DNA from: Campylobacterales bacterium
Lineage (GTDB): Bacteria; Campylobacterota; Campylobacteria; Campylobacterales; Sulfurimonadaceae
Assembly: GCA_026390135.1 (NCBI GenBank)
Contig: JAPLGN010000034.1
Span: 62,001 to 126,000 of the forward strand
Reading direction: 5' to 3'
Length of the DNA stretch: 64,000 nucleotides
The notes below the pieces were generated by a model. The model was given only the letters and a program-made list of their open reading frames with translations. It was not told the DNA's origin and did not search any database. A program made the translations under genes and the position numbers. Positions 20,901-30,121 of this stretch are shown piece by piece (the first letter of the stretch is position 1; every line of letters starts with the position of its first letter).

Positions 20901-23059
20901 TTGGTATCAAGCGATGTTACGGTTTGATAACTTGCCAAGCCAAAGGGTTTGATCTTAACCGTTTTTCCATTGACGATCTGAGTATTACCTGTTGTTCTTC
21001 CCTGCCAATAGAGCATTGCGTATTGAATATCTGCACTTCGGACTTTAGGAGGCAATACTAGATCTGCTGATGTTGAGTTTAGCGTCGTAATGACGTCACC
21101 ATCTTTGTCAGCATATACGGTATTTAAATTATTATTGACAGCCCCTGCTGCCGCACATATCGGTGGAGTTCCACTTACTAGCATAACAGAATTACCGATC
21201 ATCTGGACATCACCGTTGAAGTTATCCTGTCTAAAAAGGGCAAAAGGGCGTACGTTAGGATTCGAGTATGATGCAGCAGTGATTGTCGTTGTCGCTGAGC
21301 TTGTGTTATTACCACTCACAGGATCAGTCAAGGGGCCCGTTACGGTTGCAGTATTGATGATTCCTGCAGGACTCGGTACTGCACTTGGTGCTGTTGTTAC
21401 AAGTGTGATAGTAGATGTTGTTCCAATATCTAGTGTTGTGGGATGAATACATGAAAAGGCTCGTGTCGCTGATGTATAGGAACAAATCCAATCATTACCT
21501 GAATAAATCTGATACCCTAAACCAGCAGGCAAAATATCAGTAACTACTACATTGTCCGTCGCAGATGGTCCCAGGTTGGTAACGCTCAATGTATATTGAA
21601 TAGTATTATTTACAATGGCTGAAGCTGGTCCTGTCTTGATAATCTTTAGATCGGCTTTTCCTTGAACCAATGTTGGCTGCTCAATATCCGTATTATTTGC
21701 AGAATTCGAATCAATCCCTGATGATATGACCGTTGCCGTATTGGTAATCGTCCCTCCGATTACAGGAGCCAAAATTGTAATGACTACATTAGAGCTCGCA
21801 CCATTTGCCAGGCTAGGCTTAGTACAAACCACAAGCCCACCCGCTTCATTACATGTCCATCCTGTACCAACAGCACTTTGATACGTAACCCCAACAGGCA
21901 GGGTATCGGTTATGACCAACCCTGTTGCAGTATCAGGTCCGGCATTGGATACACCCAATGTGTAGGTATAAGAAGCATTCGTTATGACTGGATCGACGTT
22001 ATCGGTATTGGTAAGTCCAAGATCTGAGTATCCTTGTATCACTACAATAGTGATGGGTTTACTATCACCCCCCTCGCTCGTACTTGCACCCACAGTAACA
22101 GTATAGGTTCCGGCTACCAATCCAGAATTGTTTGCCACAGTAATCACACCCGTATTGCTGATAGCAAAAGCAGTTCCGGTGATGTTAAAATCTGTCGGAG
22201 TAGTGACAGTCGTTGCTACCGTTCCAACAACCGTACCATTAGCTGATCCTACAGGTAGAGTATAAGACTGTCCTGCCGTTATGCTAGGGATAAGTATATT
22301 CGCTAAATCAATCGTCATAGTGGCAGAATTATTGCCTGCACTATTGGCGGCTTTTACTACTAATGTATAAGAAGAAGTCACTTCATAATTTAGTACTGCT
22401 CCCGTTTTGACCGTAATTACCCCTATGTTACTAATATCAAAAAGTGATTGTCCTGTCCCCCCTGTAATGGTAAAACTAGTCGGAGAGTTTGTTGCGGTAA
22501 CGCTTCCAACAGTTGTACCTGCTACTGAGTTTTCAGGAACGCTAAATATTTGCGCATTAATAATGGGAGCCACCGGAGTAGAAACAAAAGAACCTGTGAG
22601 TGAATAATTAGTATTACTTGATGAGCTACTTACTAATTTTAGTGTATATGTCCCAGCAGACACAGATATAGCACCAGATGGTTGTGTAGTATTTTTAACA
22701 ATAGTACCACTCCATGCTGATGTTGTGCTACAGAGTCCATTATCTGGATACAAAGTAGCGGTGAGTGTTCTTGTACCGCTACCAGTATAGGTATTTTGCA
22801 CCGATATATTTAATGTTCCAGCCGAAGCTATTGTAATAGTATAATACTCACTTGTAGTAGTAACGCTTCCTGTAGTTGCCGTAGCTGACGGCGTCCAACT
22901 ACCATTTGAAGTACCACATGCTCCCCACCCCGAAACAGCAAACATCATCACCACACCAAAAATAGCCGTCATCCTCAACAAAAATTTAAGTGCTGGATTC
23001 TGTGTCGTGGCACTGAATGACGGGGGTGTTGTGTCTCTCTGTAATGTTAAGGTTTTCAT
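17933..23059 (-). CDS. 1708-aa secreted adhesin-like protein: cadherin-like and DUF11 repeats plus MshQ-like (DUF6701) C-terminal region
   Basis: DUF11 repeats (ADLKIIKTGPASAIVNNTIQYTLSVTNLGPSATDNVVVTDILPAGLGY), ATFAPIGKLKAGNDFNLTLVAKG and DHFDLNISVRNF...YTVGNDFNMSGLLDLNITAKN patterns; N-terminal signal/TM. Confidence 0.75.
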   Translation of the reverse strand: MKTLTLQRDTTPPSFSATTQNPALKFLLRMTAIFGVVMMFAVSGWGACGTSNGSWTPSATATTGSVTTTSEYYTITIASAGTLNISVQNTYTGSGTRTLTATLYPDNGLCSTTSAWSGTIVKNTTQPSGAISVSAGTYTLKLVSSSSSNTNYSLTGSFVSTPVAPIINAQIFSVPENSVAGTTVGSVTATNSPTSFTITGGTGQSLFDISNIGVITVKTGAVLNYEVTSSYTLVVKAANSAGNNSATMTIDLANILIPSITAGQSYTLPVGSANGTVVGTVATTVTTPTDFNITGTAFAISNTGVITVANNSGLVAGTYTVTVGASTSEGGDSKPITIVVIQGYSDLGLTNTDNVDPVITNASYTYTLGVSNAGPDTATGLVITDTLPVGVTYQSAVGTGWTCNEAGGLVVCTKPSLANGASSNVVITILAPVIGGTITNTATVISSGIDSNSANNTDIEQPTLVQGKADLKIIKTGPASAIVNNTIQYTLSVTNLGPSATDNVVVTDILPAGLGYQIYSGNDWICSYTSATRAFSCIHPTTLDIGTTSTITLVTTAPSAVPSPAGIINTATVTGPLTDPVSGNNTSSATTTITAASYSNPNVRPFALFRQDNFNGDVQMIGNSVMLVSGTPPICAAAGAVNNNLNTVYADKDGDVITTLNSTSADLVLPPKVRSADIQYAMLYWQGRTTGNTQIVNGKTVKIKPFGLASYQTVTSLDTKFNWTGNDYQGAVEVTTLIKNSLDAVGNTTLDSTGYNKPLWVGDVFANLLGSNSNGYGAWSLIIAYKDAAAKLRNISTYDGYDVVASGSPRSATLSGFLTPSSGAVDSKFLVFAGEGDSNYVTDQATLTNKAGTPISVGANTFQSVEDINGVNVSNRNPPCANTIGLDLRTFSVGTTGPIPIIQNSQTTTTVAMSSSQDQYFPGAFAFSTELYVPSVCYDESVTYNNFPVSGTNIPVSGNKVEYTVTIKNQDAEDAKGLFVEKLFDTPTQISYGTNSMQIAPIPGTTYSTKTDKVGDDTAEYSSSTTTAKFLLGSGAAYYQGGTLLQNQETKFKYKAKVGDQNVTDSGYKMSYRNDLLHLTFAGISAPKCTDFNNSFLIVVPPLPAGIFDAWETTIVGAPPAKDERKIYTKIVNLPTILKVGAMNGSDTSYQNYTGGLVGWRIVDSSTCPYGDDSVTAWTDINLSTINPNTITFTPAQANQDLQIQFAQKQLDGNYSDTKRNCSNDNFAIRPDTYTATFAPIGKLKAGNDFNLTLVAKGVSSVAVTGYNGSATISPWTQIVTCPVLDGNLTDASGGLPARIFNGIDTNASTNLKFADVGVFDMNVIDSTWTSVDSTAGECIADSNTSTVDADGKVGCFVRITLNPVVMPDHFDLNISVRNFNKGSFTYLSNPYTVGNDFNMSGLLDLNITAKNKSNVTTQNYNTQCYAKAKDINITYTPGVIPNLSNIYTHYLHDAIVIGDVNRTLGTNIDVAGVTKNIFTVDHNGSAELHFKINYDRNETRLVDKFDFNITKIDVNTTDEVNATTIGDQNITFVYGRVIPRDIRVFGNVTYSANAWYEVYNTPSIAGTVFSPSRNDALWYINSLHTDPLYGDANVTIVETGANPVYVTPNATNGVENYAFGAQTPPYSAKAHIDTDPWLWYGVNALPYSDPSALNLDCLTHPCFNINVVPTMIRSGSAKSTNESTKDSKSSTTGGAWSTTNDYAPAIR

Positions 23060-23363
23060 TTCATCCTCCTTGGGATTTTTTTAGGCACACACTATCAGGG
23101 CTCGGTAACAATCTACGTCTTAGAAGCCAATTTCAATCCTATATTATCGACAAAACAGTCTAATTTCTGAACTCTATCACCACTCCCCTAAAAAAGGAGA
23201 AAACGCCATAATACAAAGTGTATTCTAGCTAATATTAAAGCATGATTAAATTGTGTTATTAGATATTATTATTGTCGATATTTACCCATAATATCCATTG
23301 AACCATTGATTTTTCTGTGTTATAATCGACATCACTTCAAAATTTACATTAAGGCAGTACCCC

Positions 23364-23900
23364 ATGAATATTTCTCTCGTCGGACGCCACATCGAACTTA
23401 GCGATGCGATCAAAGATCATCTAATGCATTCCATCGATACTCTCACTAAATTTCATCTCGACCTTATCAGCGTCAATGCTATCGCCAGCATGAATGAGCG
23501 TAAAAAAGGTGTCACAATTGAGTTTACTATCAATGTAGCAGGTAACAATACCATCGTTATCACCCAACGAGATAATGATCTCTATACTGCTATCGATATT
23601 GCCATCGAGCGTGCTCAAAAAGCACTTCGACGCTTGCACGATCGTTTGAGTGATCATAAAAATGAAGGTCTCAATGAGGCAAAAAATGCTGCCGCCCATA
23701 CCGTTGACTTGCATGCCATAGGTGAAGCAATGGAAGATGAAATTATTCCTATGGAATTAAAGCTGTATAAACCGCAAGAGGTAGCTGACGTGCTCGAAAA
23801 CCTCAAAGATGGCGGGAAGCAGTTTGAGGTGTTCTACGACATCGAGGGGAAAATGCGGGTGCTCTTTAAACGTAATGATGGGAAGTTTGGATTGTATTAA
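23364..23900 (+). CDS. hpf: Ribosome hibernation promoting factor, long form
   Basis: MNISLVGRHIELSDAIKDHL... plus C-terminal dimerisation domain IIPMELKLYKPQEVADVL. Confidence 0.93.
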   Translation: MNISLVGRHIELSDAIKDHLMHSIDTLTKFHLDLISVNAIASMNERKKGVTIEFTINVAGNNTIVITQRDNDLYTAIDIAIERAQKALRRLHDRLSDHKNEGLNEAKNAAAHTVDLHAIGEAMEDEIIPMELKLYKPQEVADVLENLKDGGKQFEVFYDIEGKMRVLFKRNDGKFGLY

Positions 23901-24025
23901 ATTGTTCTTATTCTTTTCTTTTTAATAAAGAAAAGAACCAAAAGAAAAGCACCCCCACAACAAATCGCAGTCGGTACGCCTTCGCACGTCTGCGAGCGAC
24001 CTTGCTCTTTGTGTGTTGTGGAGGC

Positions 24026-25819
24026 CTAATTATTATTTTTTAAATATATTTTGACTTCTTTAACAATGTCTTCATCTTCGCTTATATCTGCCCATCGAAA
24101 CTTTTTACCGCTTTGGATGCTTCCTTCGAGCAAATCACCTGATGAGCGAAACTTGAGGTCTAGTGCCGCAATCTCAAACCCGCTGACGCAGCTTCCAAAC
24201 GACTCTAGCCGCTCATTTTTACTTGATGTGTTGGTATAGAGATAGCAATAGCCCTGAAGCCCTGTTCGGCTTACTCGCCCTCGTAGTTGATGGAGAGTAG
24301 AGAGTCCTAGTCGTTCAGCTCCTACGATAATGACCGTAGTGAGTCGTGGTAGGGATATGCCTACTTCTACTACAGTTGTAGCGATGAGCAAGGAGCCTTT
24401 CTCTCGAAACTCTCGTAAAACCGCTTCTTTTTCTTTGTCTTTACCATGAGTGACGTAGACATTTTCAAATTTCTTCTCCCAAAATCCTCGGGCTTCTTCA
24501 ATACTTTGGTAATTGATCGTTTCACTTTGCTCTACTAGCGGATAGACGAGCAATACTTGATGCTCTTGCGCTATTTCACTTCGTATATGCTCTAGTAAGA
24601 GAGAAAAATCGTTTTTATGGATGATTTTTGTTTCAATGTTTTTGGTAAAAGGTGTTTGAACGATCAAGCTTACATCGATGTGAGCCGATTCGATCATTGC
24701 TAACGTTCGAGGAATCGGGGTTGCTGAGAATTGGAGAAAATGGGGGGCGGAGTCGTTTTCGGTGAGTTTCGAGAGGGCGTGACGTTGGGCGGTGCCAAAA
24801 CGATGCTGTTCATCCACCATCACAAGACCTGCTTCGGGTAGATCACGGTGAAGAAGTGCGTGCGTTCCGATGATGAAATCATACTCCTCTAAAGATCCTT
24901 TTTTTGTTGCATTTGTCACCAAAGCAATACGTAGATCAGGAAGAAACTTTTGCGCTTCTTCATATAATTGTGCCGCAAGTATCGTCGTAGGAGCCATAAG
25001 AACAGCGCGATAGGGACGCATCAGCATTACTGAGGCTAAAATCACCATCGTTTTGCCCGATCCAACATCCCCAACGATCATACGTCGTGCAGCAACTTCA
25101 CCTGAGAGATCGATTTTGATCTCATTGATTGCTTTTTTTTGATCATCGGTAAGGCTAAAAGGGAGTGTTTTACTCCACTTTTCTATCTCACCTGCGGCTT
25201 TATAATGAGTAGGATGAAAACGGCGCTTGAGTTTAAGACGGCGCATATAATCATAAAGTTCGGCAAATTTCAGCGCGTGCAGTTGATGTTCACTAAGCGG
25301 CATGGGGATTTTTGGAAAATGAATGTCGTAAAGCGTTTGTGCAATATTTTGAGGCAGACCATCAGCGATGAGAGCCTCTATAGTAATATACTTTTCGATA
25401 AGACGACGCATCACATCCACACGCAAAGGGGTTTTATAGATGGGAACCAATGAGCCAACGGCGGATATCTTTACTGGCTGTATTATCTGCCATCGTCCAC
25501 TTTCCAATACTGCTTTCCCTGTGAAAAAAGCTCTTTGGTGGATTGGAAACTGGTGAATCATATACGATTGTGGATGAAAAATAACACCCTCAATTCTCTC
25601 CTCTACGTTATGAGCAAAAAAGATGATTTTGAGAGTTTTTGGAGTGCGAACAACACTCTCAACGGTAGCATCGATTACGCATGAAATATTTGTGGTGAGT
25701 TGAGTACTTAGACGGCGATCTTCAAAAGAAGTAGGGGCGATGAGAGAAAGTGCTGTGACACTCCCTGCTCCTAGACGATGGAATTTATCGGTGTCTTCAA
25801 TAGGTAAAATACTTATCAT
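24026..25819 (-). CDS. recG: ATP-dependent DNA helicase RecG
   Basis: MIVGDVGSGKTMV, VMVDEQHRFG, QFSATPIPRTLAM, TTVVEVGISLP; start likely at internal Met (MISILPIEDTDKF), ORF track start 25834 lies inside the repeat. Confidence 0.93.
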   Translation of the reverse strand: MISILPIEDTDKFHRLGAGSVTALSLIAPTSFEDRRLSTQLTTNISCVIDATVESVVRTPKTLKIIFFAHNVEERIEGVIFHPQSYMIHQFPIHQRAFFTGKAVLESGRWQIIQPVKISAVGSLVPIYKTPLRVDVMRRLIEKYITIEALIADGLPQNIAQTLYDIHFPKIPMPLSEHQLHALKFAELYDYMRRLKLKRRFHPTHYKAAGEIEKWSKTLPFSLTDDQKKAINEIKIDLSGEVAARRMIVGDVGSGKTMVILASVMLMRPYRAVLMAPTTILAAQLYEEAQKFLPDLRIALVTNATKKGSLEEYDFIIGTHALLHRDLPEAGLVMVDEQHRFGTAQRHALSKLTENDSAPHFLQFSATPIPRTLAMIESAHIDVSLIVQTPFTKNIETKIIHKNDFSLLLEHIRSEIAQEHQVLLVYPLVEQSETINYQSIEEARGFWEKKFENVYVTHGKDKEKEAVLREFREKGSLLIATTVVEVGISLPRLTTVIIVGAERLGLSTLHQLRGRVSRTGLQGYCYLYTNTSSKNERLESFGSCVSGFEIAALDLKFRSSGDLLEGSIQSGKKFRWADISEDEDIVKEVKIYLKNNN

Positions 25820-25829
25820 GTTTTTTCCC

Positions 25830-25905
25830 GTCATCCTCGGGCTTGACCCGGGGATCCAGCTGGATTCACCCTAAAGGGTACTTCGCCCGCCTTCGCGGGA
25901 ATGAC
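25830..25905. repeat. Paired palindromic repeat (REP-like), diverged copy
   Basis: gtcatcctcgggcttgacccggggatccagctggatt...cgcccgccttcgcgggaatgac. Confidence 0.85.
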
Positions 25906-25907
25906 AA

Positions 25908-27194
25908 CTACTTCGTCACTATCGCATAACTTAGTTGCGTAATCTCATTATGACGTTTGATAAATTCGTTCACATCATCGAGGCTAAGAGCACGAATCAT
26001 CTCTAGCTCTTTGAGTGAATGACCCAGTTCTTGTCCTTGATAATATTCACTAAATGTTCTTCCTAATCGCTGAGAGAGGGTTTCAACCCGTAACGGCTCA
26101 GAACCAAGAAGAAATTTACGTGCTTGATCAAGTTCGCTTTGGGTCACTCCTGTTTTTACAAAGGTATCAATAACTTCGATGACACTTTTTTTTGCTTCGT
26201 TTTGTGATTCAAGTTTGGTTTGGAGATAACCGCTAAAATAGGTATTAGTTTTCGCAACACCTAAACGTGAATAAGCAGAATACGCCAATCCGCGTTTTAC
26301 CCGAATTTCTTCCATCAGCCGACTTCCAAAACCGCTGGAGCCCAAAATGAACATCGCTACGCGCGCTTTGTAAAACTCAGGATCTCCCTCATTCATCGCA
26401 AAAGGTGCACCAAAATAAAGATAAGCTTGTTCCGTTTGCGGTCGCTTTAAAACGGATTCTTTTGGAGATTTTCGAGGTTCATAATGACGTGCCGATGCAA
26501 CTTTTCCTACCGATAAAGGGAAGAGAAGTTTCGTTACCTTTTCCTGTGCTTCTGAGAGATTTAAATCGCCTCCAATAACGACAAGAAGATTGGAAAGAAC
26601 CATTTTATCCGCTAAAAAAGCTTCAACATTTTTAAGCTTTATTTTCTCGATGGATTCTTTTGTTCCGATATTTGGCGTGGCAATCGGAGTTCCCTCAAAC
26701 AAAATTGCTTTAAGTTCATCAGAAGCTACTGTATCAAAATCGGCTTCTTTGCGAGCAATATCACTTTGAGTAAGGGTTTTTACTTTTTCCAATGTCTCTT
26801 TGGTAAGATTAGGAGAACGTAATAGTTCGCTCATAAGAGAAAGTCCCGTATCAAACTCTTCTCGAAGCGTCCCCAGTTCCATTACAAATGTCTCAGAACC
26901 TGCATTCGTACTGAGTTGAATTGCGTGGGCATCGAGTGCATCGGCAAATCCGACTGCCCCACGTTTTAACGTCCCCTCATTCATCATCTTTGCACTCACA
27001 CGTGCCAATCCTGGGTTATTGCCCTCATCAATGCTTCCACTGCCGGTAAAAACGACCTGCATAGAGACTATCGGCAGACGCTTATCCTCTTCGTAAATAA
27101 AGGGTACTTTAACCCCTTTTATCTCTATAAATTCCAATGTGCTTGCCATAAGTGTATGCCCTAAAAATAAAATTATAACGGTTAAAAACTTCAA
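25908..27194 (-). CDS. M16 family metallopeptidase-like protein
   Basis: Insulinase-like organisation (GNNPGLARVSAKMMNEGT; R-rich VKRGLAYSAYSR); zinc-binding HxxEH not evident in this copy. Confidence 0.82.
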   Translation of the reverse strand: MKFLTVIILFLGHTLMASTLEFIEIKGVKVPFIYEEDKRLPIVSMQVVFTGSGSIDEGNNPGLARVSAKMMNEGTLKRGAVGFADALDAHAIQLSTNAGSETFVMELGTLREEFDTGLSLMSELLRSPNLTKETLEKVKTLTQSDIARKEADFDTVASDELKAILFEGTPIATPNIGTKESIEKIKLKNVEAFLADKMVLSNLLVVIGGDLNLSEAQEKVTKLLFPLSVGKVASARHYEPRKSPKESVLKRPQTEQAYLYFGAPFAMNEGDPEFYKARVAMFILGSSGFGSRLMEEIRVKRGLAYSAYSRLGVAKTNTYFSGYLQTKLESQNEAKKSVIEVIDTFVKTGVTQSELDQARKFLLGSEPLRVETLSQRLGRTFSEYYQGQELGHSLKELEMIRALSLDDVNEFIKRHNEITQLSYAIVTK

Positions 27195-28237
27195 GCGAAT
27201 TTCTCAAGTATCTCATACGCCGTGTTACGAATTGCAGGAGTTTCCCCGATGTCATGAATGAGACGAATCATCTCCTCTTTTGCCATCCGAAATCCTGCCC
27301 CAGCACTGCGCACGACGTTCTCTTCCATCATCGTAGAACCCAAATCGTTCGCCCCATACAGCAGTGCCATTTGACCGATATAAGGTCCTTGGGTGACCCA
27401 TGAGCTTTGAATGTTCTCGAAATTATCTAAAAATAATCGCGATACCGCAAGCAGTCGCAAATAACGGTTAGACGATTGTTTTTCAATTTCAGGATGCTCT
27501 TGGATGAGCTGTGTATTCATCCCCTGAAACGACCACATGATAAAGGCTCTAAAGCCGCCCGTCTCATCTTGAAGATCGCGAATGAGATTCCAATGCTCAA
27601 TAATCTCTTCATCCGTTTCCACTGTTCCGTACATCATGGTAGCCGTTGATTTAATCCCCAACTTGTGCGCTTCACGGTGGACATGGAGCCACACTTCACT
27701 GTCAATTTTTTTCGGAGCAATAATGTCGCGGACGCGGTCGCTGAGGATTTCTGCACCTGCACCCGGAATAGACGCAAGCCCTTTGGCGTGTAAACGTGCT
27801 AAACACTCTTGAATGGTGATATGAGAAACTTTGGCGATGTAATCCAGCTCTATCGAGGAAAATCCGTGGATGGTAATGGTTGGATATTTAACGTGGATAT
27901 GCTCAACCAAATCCTCGTACCACTCAATTTTGAGCTTGGGGTGAACTCCCCCTTGGAACAAAATCTGGGTTCCGCCGATTTCGAGAAGTTCGTCTATTTT
28001 TTGGTCAATTTCTTCAAAAGTAAGAACATACGCTTCTTTGTCTTTAGGGCTGCGATAAAAAGCGCAAAATTTGCAATCGACCCAACAAACATTGGTATAG
28101 TTGATGTTTCGATCAACGACAAATGTGGTAATCCCTTGCGGATGAAGCTCTTTTTTACGCGCTGTTGCCATGCGACCGAGTTCTTTTAAATCACCGTTTC
28201 GAATGTAGTCTAGAGCTTGTTCTTTAGTGAGTCGCAT
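27191..28237 (-). CDS. mqnC: Cyclic dehypoxanthinyl futalosine synthase (radical SAM)
   Basis: NYTNVCWVDCKFCAFYR, QGGVHPKLKIEWYEDL, SIPGAGAEILSDRVR. Confidence 0.93.
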   Translation of the reverse strand: MRLTKEQALDYIRNGDLKELGRMATARKKELHPQGITTFVVDRNINYTNVCWVDCKFCAFYRSPKDKEAYVLTFEEIDQKIDELLEIGGTQILFQGGVHPKLKIEWYEDLVEHIHVKYPTITIHGFSSIELDYIAKVSHITIQECLARLHAKGLASIPGAGAEILSDRVRDIIAPKKIDSEVWLHVHREAHKLGIKSTATMMYGTVETDEEIIEHWNLIRDLQDETGGFRAFIMWSFQGMNTQLIQEHPEIEKQSSNRYLRLLAVSRLFLDNFENIQSSWVTQGPYIGQMALLYGANDLGSTMMEENVVRSAGAGFRMAKEEMIRLIHDIGETPAIRNTAYEILEKFA

Positions 28238-28245
28238 CTACAATT

Positions 28246-28644
28246 CTACTTGTCTTTTGAAATCGCGTCTAAGACACCATTGATGAATTTTGGGGACTGC
28301 TCACTTCCAAATGCTTTGGTCACTTCAATCGCTTCATTGATAATAACAGCCGAATCGAGCTCGCCGTACATAATCTCATATGCACCCAAACGAAGTGTTG
28401 CACGCTCTATAGAACCCAAACGGTCAAAATCCCAATCTTTAAGATGTTTTTCAATCGCTTCGTCCACGGCAGCCAAATGCTCCGTCACACCACGAAATAG
28501 ATCCATCGCAAAATCGCGCTGTTTATTACGAATTTTCTTCTCTTCCATAATCTCATCGCTAAAATCTGCGATACTTTTATTGCCTAAATCATAGGCATAA
28601 AGAAGACTTACAACTGCCATACGGGCCTGGTGACGTGTTGCCAT
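28246..28644 (-). CDS. nusB: Transcription antitermination factor NusB
   Basis: [22 protein letters not shown]...INEAIEVTKAFGSEQSPKFINGVLD. Confidence 0.95.
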   Translation of the reverse strand: MATRHQARMAVVSLLYAYDLGNKSIADFSDEIMEEKKIRNKQRDFAMDLFRGVTEHLAAVDEAIEKHLKDWDFDRLGSIERATLRLGAYEIMYGELDSAVIINEAIEVTKAFGSEQSPKFINGVLDAISKDK

Positions 28645-29117
28645 TAATTATTTCCTATTGCTTCATATAAATCTAACATTTCAATTACTACCGTCATGGC
28701 TTCAAATCCTTTATTTCCTGCTTTTGTTCCTGCACGCTCAATCGCTTGCTCAATGGTATCTGTGGTCAATAGTCCAAATGCAACCGGTTTTTGATGTTTT
28801 AAACTCATGGTTGCAATCCCTTTGGTAGCCTCGGCCGAAACATAATCAAAATGAGGAGTAGAACCGCGAATAACGGCACCCAATGCACAAACGGCATCGT
28901 ATTTTCCCGTTGATAAAAGCTGATCAATAACCATCGGAAGCTCATATGCTCCAGGAGCTAAAACATGGATCAAATCGTCATCGTTTCCGCCATGTCGTGA
29001 AAAAGCATCTTTTGCCCCTTCAACGAGTCTGTCTACGATAAAATGATTCCATCGTGTACTTACGATTGCGACTTTTTTGCCGTTTATAACACTTAATTTA
29101 CCTTCAATAAGTTTCAT
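28644..29117 (-). CDS. ribH: 6,7-dimethyl-8-ribityllumazine synthase
   Basis: [51 protein letters not shown]. Confidence 0.97.
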   Translation of the reverse strand: MKLIEGKLSVINGKKVAIVSTRWNHFIVDRLVEGAKDAFSRHGGNDDDLIHVLAPGAYELPMVIDQLLSTGKYDAVCALGAVIRGSTPHFDYVSAEATKGIATMSLKHQKPVAFGLLTTDTIEQAIERAGTKAGNKGFEAMTVVIEMLDLYEAIGNN

Positions 29118-29275
29118 CTTTTTCCTTTTTACTTACTTTAAGCCTTCAGCGGGACAAGTCCTTCGCCTCTGGTTCCAAATCTATCGAGATAAGGTTGCTC
29201 ACCTCGATAACGATTTTCATGTTAACACTATGTTCACCTCGGCGGTGTGCCCGGTACATAAATGCACTTTTTGGT

Positions 29276-30070
29276 TTATTTTATTGCATCCAACTGCAAC
29301 AGTTTCTCGCTTAGCTCTTCTAATTGTTCTAATTTTAGCATATTTGGACCGTCACTCAAAGCGCACATAGGATCAAAATGGGTTTCGAAGAAAAATCCAT
29401 CCACGCCGACTGCTGCCGCAGCACGTGCAAGATGAGGAACCATAGAGCTGTCACCGCCTGTTTTCCCAGTTCCCGTTCCAGGCATCTGAACCGAATGGGT
29501 AGCATCGAAGATAACCGGAGCAAACTGACGCATGATGACGAGAGAGCGCATATCGACCACGAGATTACCGTATCCGAATGTCGAACCGCGCTCACATAAA
29601 AGGACTCCATTTTTTTGCGATGCTTCGTACGTCACCTCATCACATCCGCGTGTTTTAAGTACTTTAGCGACCGAAAACTGCATATCGCTAGGGGTCATAA
29701 ACTGCCCTTTTTTGATGTTGACGATTTTATCTGTTTTTGCTGCAGCTACAAGCAAATCGGTTTGACGGCACAAAAAAGCAGGGATTTGGATCATGTCAAT
29801 CACTTCTGCTGCGATGGGGACTTGGTAGCTCTCATGAACATCCGTTACAATCTTATAGCCGAAATCGTCTTTGACCTTTTGCAAAATTCGCAAGCCTTCT
29901 TCGAGCCCCGGTCCACGGTAGCTGTCCAATGACGTTCGATTGGCTTTATCAAAACTCGATTTAAAATAAAAATCAAACCGTGGATCATTATGATAACGCT
30001 CTAAACTTTTGGCAATTTTAAATATCGATTCTTCGCTCTCAATGACACATGGTCCGGCTAAAAGTATCAT
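29276..30070 (-). CDS. kdsA: 3-deoxy-8-phosphooctulonate synthase
   Basis: [33 protein letters not shown]. Confidence 0.96.
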   Translation of the reverse strand: MILLAGPCVIESEESIFKIAKSLERYHNDPRFDFYFKSSFDKANRTSLDSYRGPGLEEGLRILQKVKDDFGYKIVTDVHESYQVPIAAEVIDMIQIPAFLCRQTDLLVAAAKTDKIVNIKKGQFMTPSDMQFSVAKVLKTRGCDEVTYEASQKNGVLLCERGSTFGYGNLVVDMRSLVIMRQFAPVIFDATHSVQMPGTGTGKTGGDSSMVPHLARAAAAVGVDGFFFETHFDPMCALSDGPNMLKLEQLEELSEKLLQLDAIK

Positions 30071-30121
30071 CCCTGCTCCTATGAGTTAAGTGCCACATTG
30101 TACTGTTTTTCGTTTAAAGCA

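Noticed and set aside
21090-21446. 118-aa antisense ORF in the adhesin gene
   Set aside because: Product is a by-product of Val/Thr-rich repeat codons; no RBS or family evidence
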